Shown one piece after another: positions 33,672 to 46,265 of a DNA stretch of 64,000 bases (positions are counted from its first letter, which is position 1; every line of letters begins with the position of its first letter). Position numbers and translations under genes: made by a program. Where the stretch lies: assembly GCF_030177755.1 (NCBI RefSeq), contig NZ_CP126539.1, positions 1,202,001-1,266,000 of the forward strand, given 5' to 3'. Under the pieces are notes generated by a model. That model was not told the origin of the DNA. It searched no databases and saw only the letters and a program-made list of their open reading frames with translations. This stretch comes from Devosia sp. RR2S18 (lineage in GTDB: Bacteria > Pseudomonadota > Alphaproteobacteria > Rhizobiales > Devosiaceae).

Positions 33672-33704
33672 AAAAGGGGCGCATCCCTCCATGCGGACGC
33701 GCCC
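33672..33704 (-). terminator. Terminator after the cold-shock gene
   Basis: Minus strand GGGCGCGTCC-loop-GGATGCGCCC (one G-T pair) followed by CTTTTGTG. Confidence 0.7.
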
Positions 33705-33726
33705 GTCTTCGCGTTATGCTCGTGGA

Positions 33727-33936
33727 TCAGGAGGCGGTCAGATTGTCGGCGGCGGACTTGCCGGTGCGCTTGTCCTTGACGATCTCGTAGTTGATCTTTT
33801 GGCCTTCATCGAGGCCGTTGAGCCCCGAGCGCTGCACGGCGGAGATGTGGACGAAAACGTCCGCACCACCCTCGTCAGGCTGGATGAAGCCATAGCCTTT
33901 TTGGCCGTTGAACCACTTAACGGTGCCAGTTGCCAT
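33727..33936 (-). CDS. Cold-shock domain protein
   Basis: 69 residues, a single cold-shock domain with RNP1 KGYGFIQ and RNP2 VFVHISAV in the usual spacing. It is an RNA/ssDNA chaperone; several copies per genome are usual, so a specific csp letter is not assigned. GAGGGAAA lies before the ATG. About 480 bp without genes precede it, leaving room for the long structured leader typical of cold-shock mRNAs. Confidence 0.95.
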   Translation of the reverse strand: MATGTVKWFNGQKGYGFIQPDEGGADVFVHISAVQRSGLNGLDEGQKINYEIVKDKRTGKSAADNLTAS

Positions 33937-34418
33937 AATGCGCGTTTCCCTCGTCGCTGCTGGTAGGCATCTTGGCCGCGAGTGGCCAAGACTTATGATA
34001 TCGAAATATCGGATAGTGACGTCAGCATGCGCGAATGAACATTCGCAGGATCAGATCAGTCGGCCGCAATATTCGATCCGCGGAAAATAGCCTGAAACAC
34101 ACTCCTGTTCAATATCTCGTTTGCACAACGCAAAACGCTCGGAGAACACAAGGTTTTCCGAGAGAACGAGGCGATAGCGTCAAGTTTCTGCGCCGAACCA
34201 AAAAGGTCCGAAGCCGTGCGCACCGATCTGAGACCCGTGGCACCTGACGGGCCGGAGGAGCCCGCGTGATCCACCATAGCGGAAAATACAGATTTGCCCA
34301 CCGGGCAGATCGTCACAATCGCGAGGGTCGCGGTAAAGCCGCTTGATTTTGCCAGCGGCTTCCGGCACATCCCGCGCGCCGTCCGAGCGGGCCGGTGTTT
34401 TCCAGAGAACTTTTCGTC
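33937..34418. other. Intergenic region between cold-shock and methyltransferase genes
   Basis: No gene seen on either strand. A hairpin CTTGGCC/GGCCAAG with a 6-nt loop lies at 33971-33990, about 35 bp before the cold-shock ATG, inside its probable leader. The AT-rich segment 33990-34130 is the likely promoter area. Nothing was recognised in 34150-34390. Confidence 0.5.
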
Positions 34419-35396
34419 TTGAGCAAGGCGTTTCATTCCTCCGGCGATGTGATCGCCGACCGGCGCGCTGGCTATGCCCGCATGCTGGCTGAAGGCGGCG
34501 ATCATGCCGCCGCTGCAGACCTGATGAACCAGGCATTGGAGCTGGCGCCGAACTGGGCAGCCGGCTGGGAGCTGCTGGGTAGTTACCAGGAGAAGGCCGG
34601 TGACCTTGCAGCCGCTATCGCAGCCTGGCGACGGCTCGAGGCGCTCGATGATTTGGGCCTCTTCGGCGCCAAGCTGAAGCTTGCGGCGCATGGTGCGGGC
34701 AGCGCCAGCGACGGCACGGCGCTGAGCTATGTCGAGGCGCTGTTCGACGAATATGCACCCAAGTTCGAAGATGCGTTGGTCGGCCGGTTGGGGTACCGCG
34801 TTCCCGAGATGCTCGACGATATGTTGAGCGCGGAGATGGTGCGCCTCGGTCTGGAGCGGTTCAACCAGGCGCTGGATCTGGGCTGCGGCACGGGGCTGAT
34901 GGGGGAGCGCCTGCGCAGCAAGGCCAGCTTCCTCGAGGGCGTCGACATTTCGGCGGCCATGATCGCGGAGACGGCGCGCAAGGGTGTTTATGACCGGCTC
35001 GACAAGGCTGAACTGGTGGCGGCGCTCAACACGCGCCCCTCCCAGGCAGATGTCATCACCGCGGCCGATGTCTTCATCTATTGCGGTGCCCTAGGGCCGG
35101 TGCTGGCAGGCGTGGTCTCGGCGCTCCAGCCGGGTGGGCTGGTGGCCTTTTCACTTGAGGCGCACGACGGGGAAGAGCCTGTCTTCCTGCGCCCTTCGTT
35201 GCGCTATGCCCATGGCGTGCTGGCGACGCGAGACGCGCTTGCGTTGGCGGGTCTGGACGTGCTGCGGTTCGAAACCGCAGTGCTGCGATTTGATCGAGGC
35301 GCGCCGATCACCGGTATCCTCGTGGTCGCACGGCGGCCGCCGGTGGAAGTCACTGCAGCCAATGATGAACAGGACGGCGGCAACGTGGCGGCTTGA
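34419..35396 (+). CDS. SAM-dependent methyltransferase with N-terminal TPR-like repeat
   Basis: 325 residues from TTG 34419. Residues about 10-70 form TPR-like helices (YARMLAEGGDHAAAADLMNQALELAPNWAAGWELLGSYQEKAGDLAAAIAAWRRL). The methyltransferase fold follows, with motif I LDLGCGTGLMGERL, VDISAAMIAETARKGVYD and LQPGGLVAFSLE. Substrate unknown; similar proteins are annotated as TPR methyltransferases. Start is uncertain: TTG 34419 has GAGAA 9 nt before it, while an in-frame GTG exists at 34395. Four bases and a new frame separate it from the threonine aldolase leader. Confidence 0.8.
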   Translation: MSKAFHSSGDVIADRRAGYARMLAEGGDHAAAADLMNQALELAPNWAAGWELLGSYQEKAGDLAAAIAAWRRLEALDDLGLFGAKLKLAAHGAGSASDGTALSYVEALFDEYAPKFEDALVGRLGYRVPEMLDDMLSAEMVRLGLERFNQALDLGCGTGLMGERLRSKASFLEGVDISAAMIAETARKGVYDRLDKAELVAALNTRPSQADVITAADVFIYCGALGPVLAGVVSALQPGGLVAFSLEAHDGEEPVFLRPSLRYAHGVLATRDALALAGLDVLRFETAVLRFDRGAPITGILVVARRPPVEVTAANDEQDGGNVAA

Positions 35397-35449
35397 GGCA
35401 AGGGCAGGGCGCCGCTAGGGTGCGGCGCCTTTCCTCCAAGAGTGTGCCG

Positions 35450-36475
35450 ATGAATACGATCCGCTTCGACTTCCGCTCCGACACCGTCACCAAGCCTTCC
35501 GCCGGTATGCGGGCCGTGATGGCCGAAGCCGAGGTCGGCGACGACGTGTTCGGCGATGATCCTACCGTCAACCGGCTGGAGCAGCGGATGGCCGGTATGC
35601 TTGGCAAGGAGGCGGCCTTATTTGTCCCGACCGGGACGCAGTCCAACCTCTTGGCGCTGATGAGCCATTGCGAGCGTGGCGACGAATTCATCGCCGGGCA
35701 AAAGGCGCATCTGTATGTCAACGAGGCGGGTGGCGCGGCCGTGCTGGGGTCGATCCAGCCGCAGCCTATCGCACATCAACCCGATGGCACGCTGGCGCTC
35801 GCCGATATCGAAGCAGCCATCAAGCCGGATGACGCGCATTTCGCCCGGACGCGGCTGATTGCGCTCGAAAACACCTTTGGCGGCAAGGTGATCCCCGTCG
35901 GCTATATGGAGCAGGTGGGGGAATTGGCGCGTCGGCACGGGCTGGCGTTCCACCTCGATGGGGCGCGAGCCTTCAATGCCTGCGCAGTGCTGGGCGCGGA
36001 TATCGCCGAGTTCACGGCGCCGTTCGACAGCGTTTCGATTTGCCTGTCCAAGGGACTGGGGACGCCGGCCGGCTCGGTGCTGATCGGGTCGGCAGAGGTC
36101 ATCGGGCGAGCGCGGCGGTTGCGCAAGATGCTCGGTGGCGGCATGCGGCAGGTGGGTATTCTGGCGGCGGCAGGGCTTTATGCTTTGGACCACAATGTTG
36201 GACGGCTCGGCGAGGATCACCGACGTGCCAAGCAGTTGGCGGAAGGCCTGTCAGCGTTTTCCGACCTGCGGGTGACCACGCCGGACACCAATATAATCTT
36301 TGTCGATATGGACGCCGAACTCGGCGGGCGGTTCACCCAATTTCTGGGCGAGCGCGGCGTGGGCATCACTGGCCGATATGGCCAGCAGCGCTGGGTAACC
36401 CATCTCGATCTCGACGACGATGCCGTGGAAGGGGCGCTGGCCGAAGTCCATGCGTTCTTCAGCCAGCGCCACTAG
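35450..36475 (+). CDS. ltaE: Low-specificity L-threonine aldolase
   Basis: 341 residues. Cleaves threonine/allo-threonine to glycine and acetaldehyde with PLP. Landmarks: FRSDTVTKPSAGMRAVMAEAEVGDDVFGDDPTVNRLE at the N-terminus, FVPTGTQSNLLAL, ALENTFGGKVIP, HLDGARAFNA, and the PLP lysine in ICLSKGLGTPAGSVL near residue 199. The ATG at 35450 fits the family start. It follows the methyltransferase gene by 53 bp on the same strand; its stop (36473-36475) abuts the convergent dioxygenase stop. Confidence 0.94.
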   Translation: MNTIRFDFRSDTVTKPSAGMRAVMAEAEVGDDVFGDDPTVNRLEQRMAGMLGKEAALFVPTGTQSNLLALMSHCERGDEFIAGQKAHLYVNEAGGAAVLGSIQPQPIAHQPDGTLALADIEAAIKPDDAHFARTRLIALENTFGGKVIPVGYMEQVGELARRHGLAFHLDGARAFNACAVLGADIAEFTAPFDSVSICLSKGLGTPAGSVLIGSAEVIGRARRLRKMLGGGMRQVGILAAAGLYALDHNVGRLGEDHRRAKQLAEGLSAFSDLRVTTPDTNIIFVDMDAELGGRFTQFLGERGVGITGRYGQQRWVTHLDLDDDAVEGALAEVHAFFSQRH

Positions 36476-37273
36476 TCAGGGCTGTTTGTCCAGCGCAATG
36501 CGGATGGCGAGCTCGACCGGCGTGTAGTTGCCGTCGCGTCGGTCAATCTGCAGTGGCGCGCTGGGCAGGAGCGGCGGCTGGGCCATGAACTTGACCCGGC
36601 TGCCCCGGTGTGGCTGGGCAGCGTGCACGAGGAAAGGATGACAGAGATAGACCGTACCGGCTGGACCGGTGGCGAGTGTCTCTGGGCGATCCGCGCTCCA
36701 ATCAAAACCATCATCAAGGAACTGCCGGAGCGAACGCCCCCCGTCGCCATGGGGCGCCAGATAGCGGGCGACATCGCGATGCGAGCCGATGCGGATCCGG
36801 GTGGGGGCGTCCTCTTCGCCGACATCGGAAAAGAGGAAGAGCATCAGTAAGGCCCGGCCCTGCGAGTGCAAATTGACCCGCCATTCAAAAAAGTCCGGGT
36901 TCTCCGTGCCAAAGCTCGCATCGACATGCCAACCGTCATCTCCTGGCGCCTCGGGGGAAGGGAAGCGGACGGGAAAGCTGCCCAACCCCCCGCGCGGAAC
37001 CCAGCGGCCTTCGCCCACTAATTGATTGAAGGTGGAACGGAGAAGGGGCGTGTTGGCAGCCTCACGGAAAGGCGGATCGGCAAAGCCGGAGAGCCGGACG
37101 ACAGGCTTGGCCCAAGTGGTGGGATCGTTGGGATCGCAGCCGGTAGCGCCCCAGAGAATGGGGAGCGCCGCCTCGGCGAGTGCGGATGGGAAAGCGTGGT
37201 CGAGGCGGACAAAGCCATCCTCGATGAAGGCTTCTATTTGCGCCGGCGAGAGCGCGGGCGATGGGGAAGTCAT
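36476..37273 (-). CDS. Phytanoyl-CoA dioxygenase (PhyH)-family protein
   Basis: 265 residues. FIEDGFVRLDHAFP at the start is typical. The Fe(II) ligands of the double-stranded beta helix are visible as HVD (DDGWHVDASFG) and a distal His (CHPFLVHAAQPHRGSRVKFMAQPPL), with Arg as the likely 2-oxoglutarate carboxylate partner. Substrate unknown; members hydroxylate small molecules. Its gene is separated from carB by 202 bp that carry the carB-side hairpin. Confidence 0.88.
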   Translation of the reverse strand: MTSPSPALSPAQIEAFIEDGFVRLDHAFPSALAEAALPILWGATGCDPNDPTTWAKPVVRLSGFADPPFREAANTPLLRSTFNQLVGEGRWVPRGGLGSFPVRFPSPEAPGDDGWHVDASFGTENPDFFEWRVNLHSQGRALLMLFLFSDVGEEDAPTRIRIGSHRDVARYLAPHGDGGRSLRQFLDDGFDWSADRPETLATGPAGTVYLCHPFLVHAAQPHRGSRVKFMAQPPLLPSAPLQIDRRDGNYTPVELAIRIALDKQP

Positions 37274-37435
37274 GAGTCAATCCATGCGTCTGCAGAGCCG
37301 TCGGAAGACGGCAAAGGGCCTTGGGAGGCGACAAAATGCTCCAATGAGCGCTTAGGCGCTCAGGAACACTGCAAACTTGTGGCTCTTGATCATCATCATG
37401 GTGGCGAATGATCCGCGCAAAGCGGGAAATAGTCA

Positions 37436-37466
37436 ATCCGCCTCGCGCCAGGTGGCGGAGGCGGAT
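37436..37466 (-). terminator. Hairpin after carB
   Basis: Minus strand ATCCGCCTC-loop-GAGGCGGAT followed by TGACTATTTCC; a 9-bp stem with a poor T-tract, lying just past the carB stop. Confidence 0.55.
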
Positions 37467-37475
37467 CTGTCGAGC

Positions 37476-40787
<3,312 letters not shown>

Positions 40788-41084
40788 CTCAGGCTCGCTC
40801 TCTTAACGTGGCGGGCGACGAGATTCGCCCGGACAGCACTCGGCCCGCGCGAAACCGCGCGGCAACTGAGCGCTGCGGCGCGGGGAAAGGCTCGGACGGG
40901 GTGGTTAAGCCGGCTGTCTAGACGAGAAGAGCGGGGAAGGGAAGGGGTGAGCATGCCTCAGTTGTGGAGGCAAACGCCCGTAGCGCGGGATTGCGTACTG
41001 TTCGCTTAGATTGCGCTAACTAAGCTGCGAAGCACATTTTTGGGATTTGCTGTTTAGGCTCCTCTGATTGGCGGAGACAGATAG

Positions 41085-42827
41085 ATGGCACGGCCCTACC
41101 GGATAATCACAGCTTTGCGGGAACGCATCTCACTGCGGGTGCAGCTAGCGGCCATCGCCGGATTGTTGTGCCTTGTTCTCGTCATGGTCTCGGCCGCAGT
41201 GACGGCGAACGCTGCACGCAGCCAAGGCCGGGAAGCTGCGCAAGAAAGATTAAGCGCTGTCGCCAGCGAACTTGCCGACCAGTTGGACTACCGCATGTTC
41301 GAACGCTATCGGGAAGTTCGCAACATTGCAGCCCTGCCGCCACTCAAGCAGATGTGGACCTCAGAGCCAGATGCCGTCCGCGCGGTGCTCGAGCAGATGC
41401 AGCAGACTTATCCGGACTATTCATGGATTGGCTACGCCAGCCTCGATGGCACCGTGGTTGCTGCAACTAACGGGCATCTTGAAGGCGTCTCCGTGGCGGA
41501 GCGGCCATGGTTCATCGATGGCAGCACGGGGCCCACCGTGAAGGACGTGCATGACGCCAAACTCTTGTCTGAACTCCTGGGTGCAAGTGCCGACGGCCAG
41601 CCGTTCCGCTTTGTCGACGTTGCCGTCCCGGTTCGCGACGAGTCCGGGCAGATCGTCGGTGTGCTCGGCGCCCATCTGAGCTGGTCATTTTCGCAGGCCA
41701 CGATGCGCAGCTTGCTTATGCACATACCCGAGGAGCGCATGCTCGACGTCTGGATCGTAGACAGTGCTGGAGAAGCACTGACGGGTTCTCGGTTCGGCTC
41801 GGTGCCTTTCGATGCTGAAGGTCTCGCTCGACTGCGGTCGGGAGAGGCGCTGTACGACGCCGAGCAGGGGGTATTCATCACCGCTGCTGTCACTACGGGT
41901 TACCTTGAGTATCCTGGCCTCGGTTGGATCGCGGTTGCCGCGCAGCCAGAGAGCACGGCAATGGCGAACAGCCAGGAGCTGACGAGCCAAATTTTGCAAG
42001 CTGGATCGATGATTGCGCTTGCTGGCGCATTGGTCGTGGCTTTGCTTTCCGGCACAATGCTTGGCTCGTTGAGCAAGTTGTCGGCCGAAGTGGATCAGAT
42101 TGGCCGCAGTGCCGACGCCAGGATCAGCCGCGTTGGCGGCTCTTTGGAGCTGGTGCATCTTTCCACTTCCATTCGAGCGCTAATGCGCCGACTAGGAGTG
42201 GCTGAACAAGAGGGCGAGGTTGCACGCCGCGCGGCCGCAGATGCCACGACGCGAATGGAAGAAAAAACCCGTCGTCTCGGCGAGGATCTGAGCGAAATGC
42301 GTCGCCTGGCCGACACCGATGCCTTGACTGGACTGCTTAACCGGCGCGCCTTCAATGTCTTCGCGGAGGACGCGTACCAACATTTCCGTCGCTACAAGCG
42401 TGGTGTTGCCGTCCTGATGATAGACATCGACTACTTCAAGCGCATCAACGACACTTGGGGGCACGCCGCCGGCGACGAAGTCATCAAGGCTGTGGGAGCC
42501 CAGGTGGGAGCGGCTATACGCACTACTGACAAGCTCGCGCGCTTTGGGGGAGAAGAGTTTGTCGTCATGTTGCGCGAGGTGGATCCGCCCACTGCCTGGA
42601 GCCTTGCAGAGCGAATGCGGCGGCAGATCGCCGATACCCCGGTAGACTATCGCGGGTCACCCGTTCACGTCACGGTCTCGATCGGTGTGGCCATAGTCAG
42701 CATGTCGGACCGCGATACTGGCGACGCTGTGGAACGCGCCGATCGCGCACTCTACGGCGCCAAGGCAATGGGTCGTAATCGCGTGGTTGCCGAATGGAAT
42801 AACACCGACGCCAGCAACGCTGCCTAA
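41085..42827 (+). CDS. Membrane-bound diguanylate cyclase with Cache sensor domain
   Basis: 580 residues. One N-terminal helix (VQLAAIAGLLCLVLVMVSAAVTAN), a periplasmic double-Cache (dCACHE) domain about 45-285 (YPDYSWIGYASLDGTVVAATNGHLEGVSVAERPWF), a second helix near 305, a HAMP-like linker with coiled coil, and a GGDEF domain from about 405. The active motif is GGEEF (about 488-492) and the inhibitory I-site RxxD is present as RTTD five residues before it. So it should make cyclic-di-GMP and be product-inhibited. It directly precedes motA-motB on the same strand, which suggests a link to motility control. Confidence 0.95.
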   Translation: MARPYRIITALRERISLRVQLAAIAGLLCLVLVMVSAAVTANAARSQGREAAQERLSAVASELADQLDYRMFERYREVRNIAALPPLKQMWTSEPDAVRAVLEQMQQTYPDYSWIGYASLDGTVVAATNGHLEGVSVAERPWFIDGSTGPTVKDVHDAKLLSELLGASADGQPFRFVDVAVPVRDESGQIVGVLGAHLSWSFSQATMRSLLMHIPEERMLDVWIVDSAGEALTGSRFGSVPFDAEGLARLRSGEALYDAEQGVFITAAVTTGYLEYPGLGWIAVAAQPESTAMANSQELTSQILQAGSMIALAGALVVALLSGTMLGSLSKLSAEVDQIGRSADARISRVGGSLELVHLSTSIRALMRRLGVAEQEGEVARRAAADATTRMEEKTRRLGEDLSEMRRLADTDALTGLLNRRAFNVFAEDAYQHFRRYKRGVAVLMIDIDYFKRINDTWGHAAGDEVIKAVGAQVGAAIRTTDKLARFGGEEFVVMLREVDPPTAWSLAERMRRQIADTPVDYRGSPVHVTVSIGVAIVSMSDRDTGDAVERADRALYGAKAMGRNRVVAEWNNTDASNAA

Positions 42828-42970
42828 GGTCACTTTGCTGGCCGTGTTGAACTTTCCCCTGCCACAATACACCGCCCGTTAAGCCGGGGACCCGATACTA
42901 GCGCTGGATCGAATAGGCTTTCCGGCGGCGCCTCCTATGCACCGCCTATCCAGAATGGGTTTCGAGACGC

Positions 42971-43834
42971 ATGCGCCTCATTATCGGTATTGTTCTTGTT
43001 TTTGCCTGCGTGCTGGGCGGTTACATGGCCATGGGTGGCCATATCGAAGTGCTGTGGCAGCCTTTTGAAGGGGTGATTATCCTAGGTGCCGCATTGGGCG
43101 CCTATGTAATCGCTAATAGCGGGCCGGTGCTCAAGCAGTCGCTGGGCGTGTTCGGCATTCTCTTTAAGGGCAGCAAATACAACAAGGCGGCTTACCTCGA
43201 ATTGCTGAGCCTGCAGTTCACCCTTTACAAGCTGGTCCAGGCAAAGGGTGTGCTGGCGCTCGAGCCGCATATTGAAGATCCCCACAATTCCCAGCTCTTC
43301 AACCGCTTCCCCACTTTCGCCAAGAACCACCATGCAGTGGAATTCATGTGCGACTATCTCCGCATGGTGACGCTGGGCTCCAACAATGTCCACGAGATGG
43401 AAGCCTTGATGGACGAGGAACTGGAAACGCATCACCAGGAACAGGAGCGTCTGGTGAGCGCGGTACAGGCGCTAGCAGACGGTACGCCGGCTCTGGGCAT
43501 CGTCGCGGCCGTGCTGGGTGTGATCAAGACCATGGGTGCCATCAGCGAGCCTCCTGAGGTCCTGGGCCATCTTATCGGCGGCGCACTAGTGGGAACGTTC
43601 CTCGGCGTGTTCGTAGCTTACGGCTTCTTTGGTCCCATGGCACAATCGCTGCGCAGCACCTTTGAACAGGAGTCCAAGTACTTCCTGTCGATGAAGGCGG
43701 GCCTCCTTGCCCATATGTCGGGGCAAGTGCCCGTCATGGCTGTGGAGTTTGCCCGCAAGGCGGTCATGTCCGAGGATCGGCCGACCTTTGCCGAGGTCGA
43801 TGCGGCCACCGCAGCCCTGCCGGCCGCGACCTAA
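42971..43834 (+). CDS. motA: Flagellar motor stator protein MotA
   Basis: 287 residues with four helices: two N-terminal (LIIGIVLVFACVLGGYMAMGG; FEGVIILGAALGAYVIANSG), a large cytoplasmic loop, and two C-terminal (LGIVAAVLGVIKTMGAI; LIGGALVGTFLGVFVAYGFFGPMA) that form the proton channel with MotB. The loop contains charged residues facing the rotor. It is followed 12 bp later by motB. No other flagellar genes are in the window. Confidence 0.97.
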   Translation: MRLIIGIVLVFACVLGGYMAMGGHIEVLWQPFEGVIILGAALGAYVIANSGPVLKQSLGVFGILFKGSKYNKAAYLELLSLQFTLYKLVQAKGVLALEPHIEDPHNSQLFNRFPTFAKNHHAVEFMCDYLRMVTLGSNNVHEMEALMDEELETHHQEQERLVSAVQALADGTPALGIVAAVLGVIKTMGAISEPPEVLGHLIGGALVGTFLGVFVAYGFFGPMAQSLRSTFEQESKYFLSMKAGLLAHMSGQVPVMAVEFARKAVMSEDRPTFAEVDAATAALPAAT

Positions 43835-43846
43835 AAACCCCAACCT

Positions 43847-44767
43847 ATGGCCCTCAACAACCAGCCGATCATCATCAAGAAGGTCAAAAAGGGCGGCCAT
43901 GCTCATCATGGTGGCGCCTGGAAGATCGCTTACGCGGACTTCGTAACCGCGATGATGGCGTTTTTTCTCCTGCTTTGGCTGATCAGCATGACCACGCCCG
44001 AGCAGAAGGAAGGCTTGTCGGACTATTTCGCGCCACCCAATACTACCCTTACCACCAGCGGTTCGGGGGGCATGATGGCGGGCGCGGCCATGGGCACTGC
44101 CGGGGCCAAGATGGCTGGCTCCACCGTCGATGCCAAGCAGGACGTCTCGGCTGCGCCTGAAAGCACCGAGCTGAGTTCTACGACGCCGGGGACGGGTAGC
44201 ATCGAGGGCAAGGCTGGGCAGAATGATGCTGCCGCGGGCAAATCGAGCAATGAGCGCAAATCCCAAGACGATCAGGCGTTCCACAGTGCTGCGGCCAGTA
44301 TCCGCCAGGCTTGGCAGGCCATGCCCAGCATCGCCGAGATTGCTGACAATCTGATCGTTGAAGAGACCAAAGACGGGCTCAATATTCAGCTAATCGATCA
44401 GGAAGGTCGCGCGATGTTCCCCGAAGGGTCCAAATACCCCTTCGAGGTGACGCGCATGGCAATCGCTGCCATTGCACCGATCCTGCAAAAGCTCCCCAAC
44501 CAGATCGCCATCTCGGGGCACACCGCTGCCGGGGCAACCTACAGCAATCCCCGTTATGGTTCGTGGGAGCTTTCCAGCGACCGGGCCAATGTGGTTCGCA
44601 CGCTGCTCGGCGAGTTCGGTCTCAACGAGGGCAAAGTGAGCTCGGTTGTCGGGCATGCTACCAACGAGCCGTTTTTTCCAAATGACCCCTATATGGCCGC
44701 CAATGAGCGTATCAAGATCACGGTGTTGTATGAAGCGCCGCCAGTGCCGCCGGGAATGGCGCCCTAG
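43847..44767 (+). CDS. motB: Flagellar motor stator protein MotB
   Basis: 306 residues. A basic N-terminus with a His-rich KKGGHAHHGGAWK run precedes the single membrane helix carrying the proton-accepting Asp31 in YADFVTAMMAFFLLLWLIS. A Ser/Thr/Ala-rich linker of about 100 residues follows, then an OmpA-like peptidoglycan-binding domain (FPEGSKYPFEVTRMAIAAIAPILQKLPNQIAISGHTAAG ... SSDRANVVRTLLGEFGL). This gives the complete stator with MotA. Confidence 0.97.
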   Translation: MALNNQPIIIKKVKKGGHAHHGGAWKIAYADFVTAMMAFFLLLWLISMTTPEQKEGLSDYFAPPNTTLTTSGSGGMMAGAAMGTAGAKMAGSTVDAKQDVSAAPESTELSSTTPGTGSIEGKAGQNDAAAGKSSNERKSQDDQAFHSAAASIRQAWQAMPSIAEIADNLIVEETKDGLNIQLIDQEGRAMFPEGSKYPFEVTRMAIAAIAPILQKLPNQIAISGHTAAGATYSNPRYGSWELSSDRANVVRTLLGEFGLNEGKVSSVVGHATNEPFFPNDPYMAANERIKITVLYEAPPVPPGMAP

Positions 44768-44773
44768 ATAGCT

Positions 44774-45130
44774 TTATTCCTCCGGCTCAGTGGTGAAGAG
44801 CAGGGGGTAGCCATGATTGCGGGCGAACTCGGTTGCGCGGTTGGCCTTCTCCTCGGCGATCTCTCGGGTGAACACGGCGACCACGCATGATCCCTTGGTG
44901 TGGGCGGTCAGCATGATCACCTGTGCCTGCGCCTCGGACACGCGGAACTCGGCCTTGAGCAGGCGGACCACGAAATCGCGCGGCGTGAAGTCATCGTTGA
45001 CGAGGATAACCTTGTGCAGCGGCGGCCTAGCTGGCTTTGTCACCGTGGCGCTGCGTGGCTTGGTGTCACTCTGGGGCCCTGCCGAGCGGATGGCGGAACG
45101 GCTGGCGCGCAAGATGCGTTCGAGCAGCAT
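44774..45130 (-). CDS. clpS: ATP-dependent Clp protease adaptor ClpS
   Basis: 118 residues. The C-terminal 80 are the ClpS core: HKVILVNDDFTPRDFVVRLLKAEFRVSEAQAQVIMLTAHTKGSCVVAVFTREIAEEKANRATEFARNHGYPL, with the NDD and HTKG elements that bind N-degron substrates and ClpA. The N-terminal 38 residues are longer than in E. coli ClpS. The ATG at 45130 lies 19 bp from the ATG of the divergent DUF1328 gene. Further in-frame ATGs at 45175/45178 would overlap that gene. Some related species have two ClpS paralogues; which one this is cannot be told. Confidence 0.9.
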   Translation of the reverse strand: MLLERILRASRSAIRSAGPQSDTKPRSATVTKPARPPLHKVILVNDDFTPRDFVVRLLKAEFRVSEAQAQVIMLTAHTKGSCVVAVFTREIAEEKANRATEFARNHGYPLLFTTEPEE

Positions 45131-45149
45131 CTTAGCGTCAAGGTGCCTT

Positions 45150-45323
45150 ATGCTTGGTCTGCTTATCACACTCATCATTATCGCTCTGATTGCGGGAGCC
45201 CTGGGCTTCACCGGGATTGCCGCAGGCGCAGCAACGCTTGCCAAGGTTATCTTCGGCATCATGCTGATTGGCATCGTGCTGATCCTGCTGCTCGGCTTTA
45301 TGGGCCTAGCCATCATATTTTAG
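45150..45323 (+). CDS. DUF1328 (YtjA-like) small membrane protein
   Basis: 57 residues, two hydrophobic helices: LGLLITLIIIALIAGALGFTGIAAGAATLAKVIFGIMLIGIVLILLLGFMGLAIIF. This is the complete DUF1328 layout, including the GFTGIAAGAA turn. Function unknown; small stress-linked membrane proteins of this kind are common in Proteobacteria. AAGGTG precedes the ATG. It faces away from clpS with only 19 bp between the start codons. Confidence 0.88.
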   Translation: MLGLLITLIIIALIAGALGFTGIAAGAATLAKVIFGIMLIGIVLILLLGFMGLAIIF

Positions 45324-45428
45324 AGGCTTTTTGTCCGCGTGTCGCCGCTTTGCCCGCAACTGGTGACGGTGAACCGGTTCGCGCGGCATTCGTTATTTCA
45401 CGATATTTGATCATCAGGAGAGTTTCGT

Positions 45429-46265
45429 ATGGCGCAGGTTCCAACCGTCGCACTCAATGACGAGCGCAACATTCCCCAGCTCGGTTTTGGGGTATGGCAA
45501 GTTGGCAATGACGAGGTCGTCCGCGCCGTGCAGGTGGCGCTCGAAACCGGCTACCGGTCCATCGATACGGCGCAAATCTACGGTAATGAGGAGGGGGTGG
45601 GGCGCGCGATCCGCAACAGCGCGGTGCCGCGCGAGGAAATCTTCATCACCTCCAAGCTGCGCACCAGCCAGCAGAGCTATGACGATGCTATACGCTCCTT
45701 CGAGGATGCCCTGCAGCGGATGGGGCTCAACTATCTCGACCTCTTCTTGATCCACTGGCCGACACCGGCGCAAAACAAGTATCACGAGGCCTGGAAGGCT
45801 TTTGTGCACCTGCAGAAAGAAGGGCGGGTCCGCTCCATCGGCGTTTCGAACTTCCTGCCCGAGCACCTGGACAAGATTATCGATGAGACCGGGGTAGCGC
45901 CGGCGGTCAACCAGATCGAACTGCATCCCGAGTACCAGCAGCAAGACGTGCGCGACTTCCACCAGCGGCACCAGATCGCCATCGAGAGTTATAGTCCGCT
46001 GGGCAGCGGTGCCTTGCTGGAAAACCCCGCTATCGGCGACATCGCCCGCAAACATGGCGTTTCGCCAGCGCAGGTGATGATCCGCTGGCAGATCCAGGAA
46101 GGACTGATCGTTATCCCTAAATCCTCAAACCCGGAACGCATCCGCAGCAATTTCGATGTGTTCGCCTTTGAGCTTGATAAGGACGATCTCAGCAAGATTG
46201 CCAAGCTCGACAAAACAGATGGAAAGATCGGCAGCCATCCTAACGAGATGAACCGGCCGTTCTAG
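45429..46265 (+). CDS. Aldo/keto reductase
   Basis: 278 residues of the DkgA/2,5-diketo-D-gluconate reductase type: NIPQLGFGVWQV, catalytic Asp and Tyr in GYRSIDTAQIYGNEEGVG, Lys in IFITSKLR, His in LDLFLIHWP, and the NADPH-site VIPKSSNPERIRSNFDVFAFEL. It reduces aldehydes or ketones; substrate unknown. GGAGAG lies upstream. Its TAG shares bases with the TAG of the convergent GNAT gene (CTAG at 46262-46265). Confidence 0.94.
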   Translation: MAQVPTVALNDERNIPQLGFGVWQVGNDEVVRAVQVALETGYRSIDTAQIYGNEEGVGRAIRNSAVPREEIFITSKLRTSQQSYDDAIRSFEDALQRMGLNYLDLFLIHWPTPAQNKYHEAWKAFVHLQKEGRVRSIGVSNFLPEHLDKIIDETGVAPAVNQIELHPEYQQQDVRDFHQRHQIAIESYSPLGSGALLENPAIGDIARKHGVSPAQVMIRWQIQEGLIVIPKSSNPERIRSNFDVFAFELDKDDLSKIAKLDKTDGKIGSHPNEMNRPF

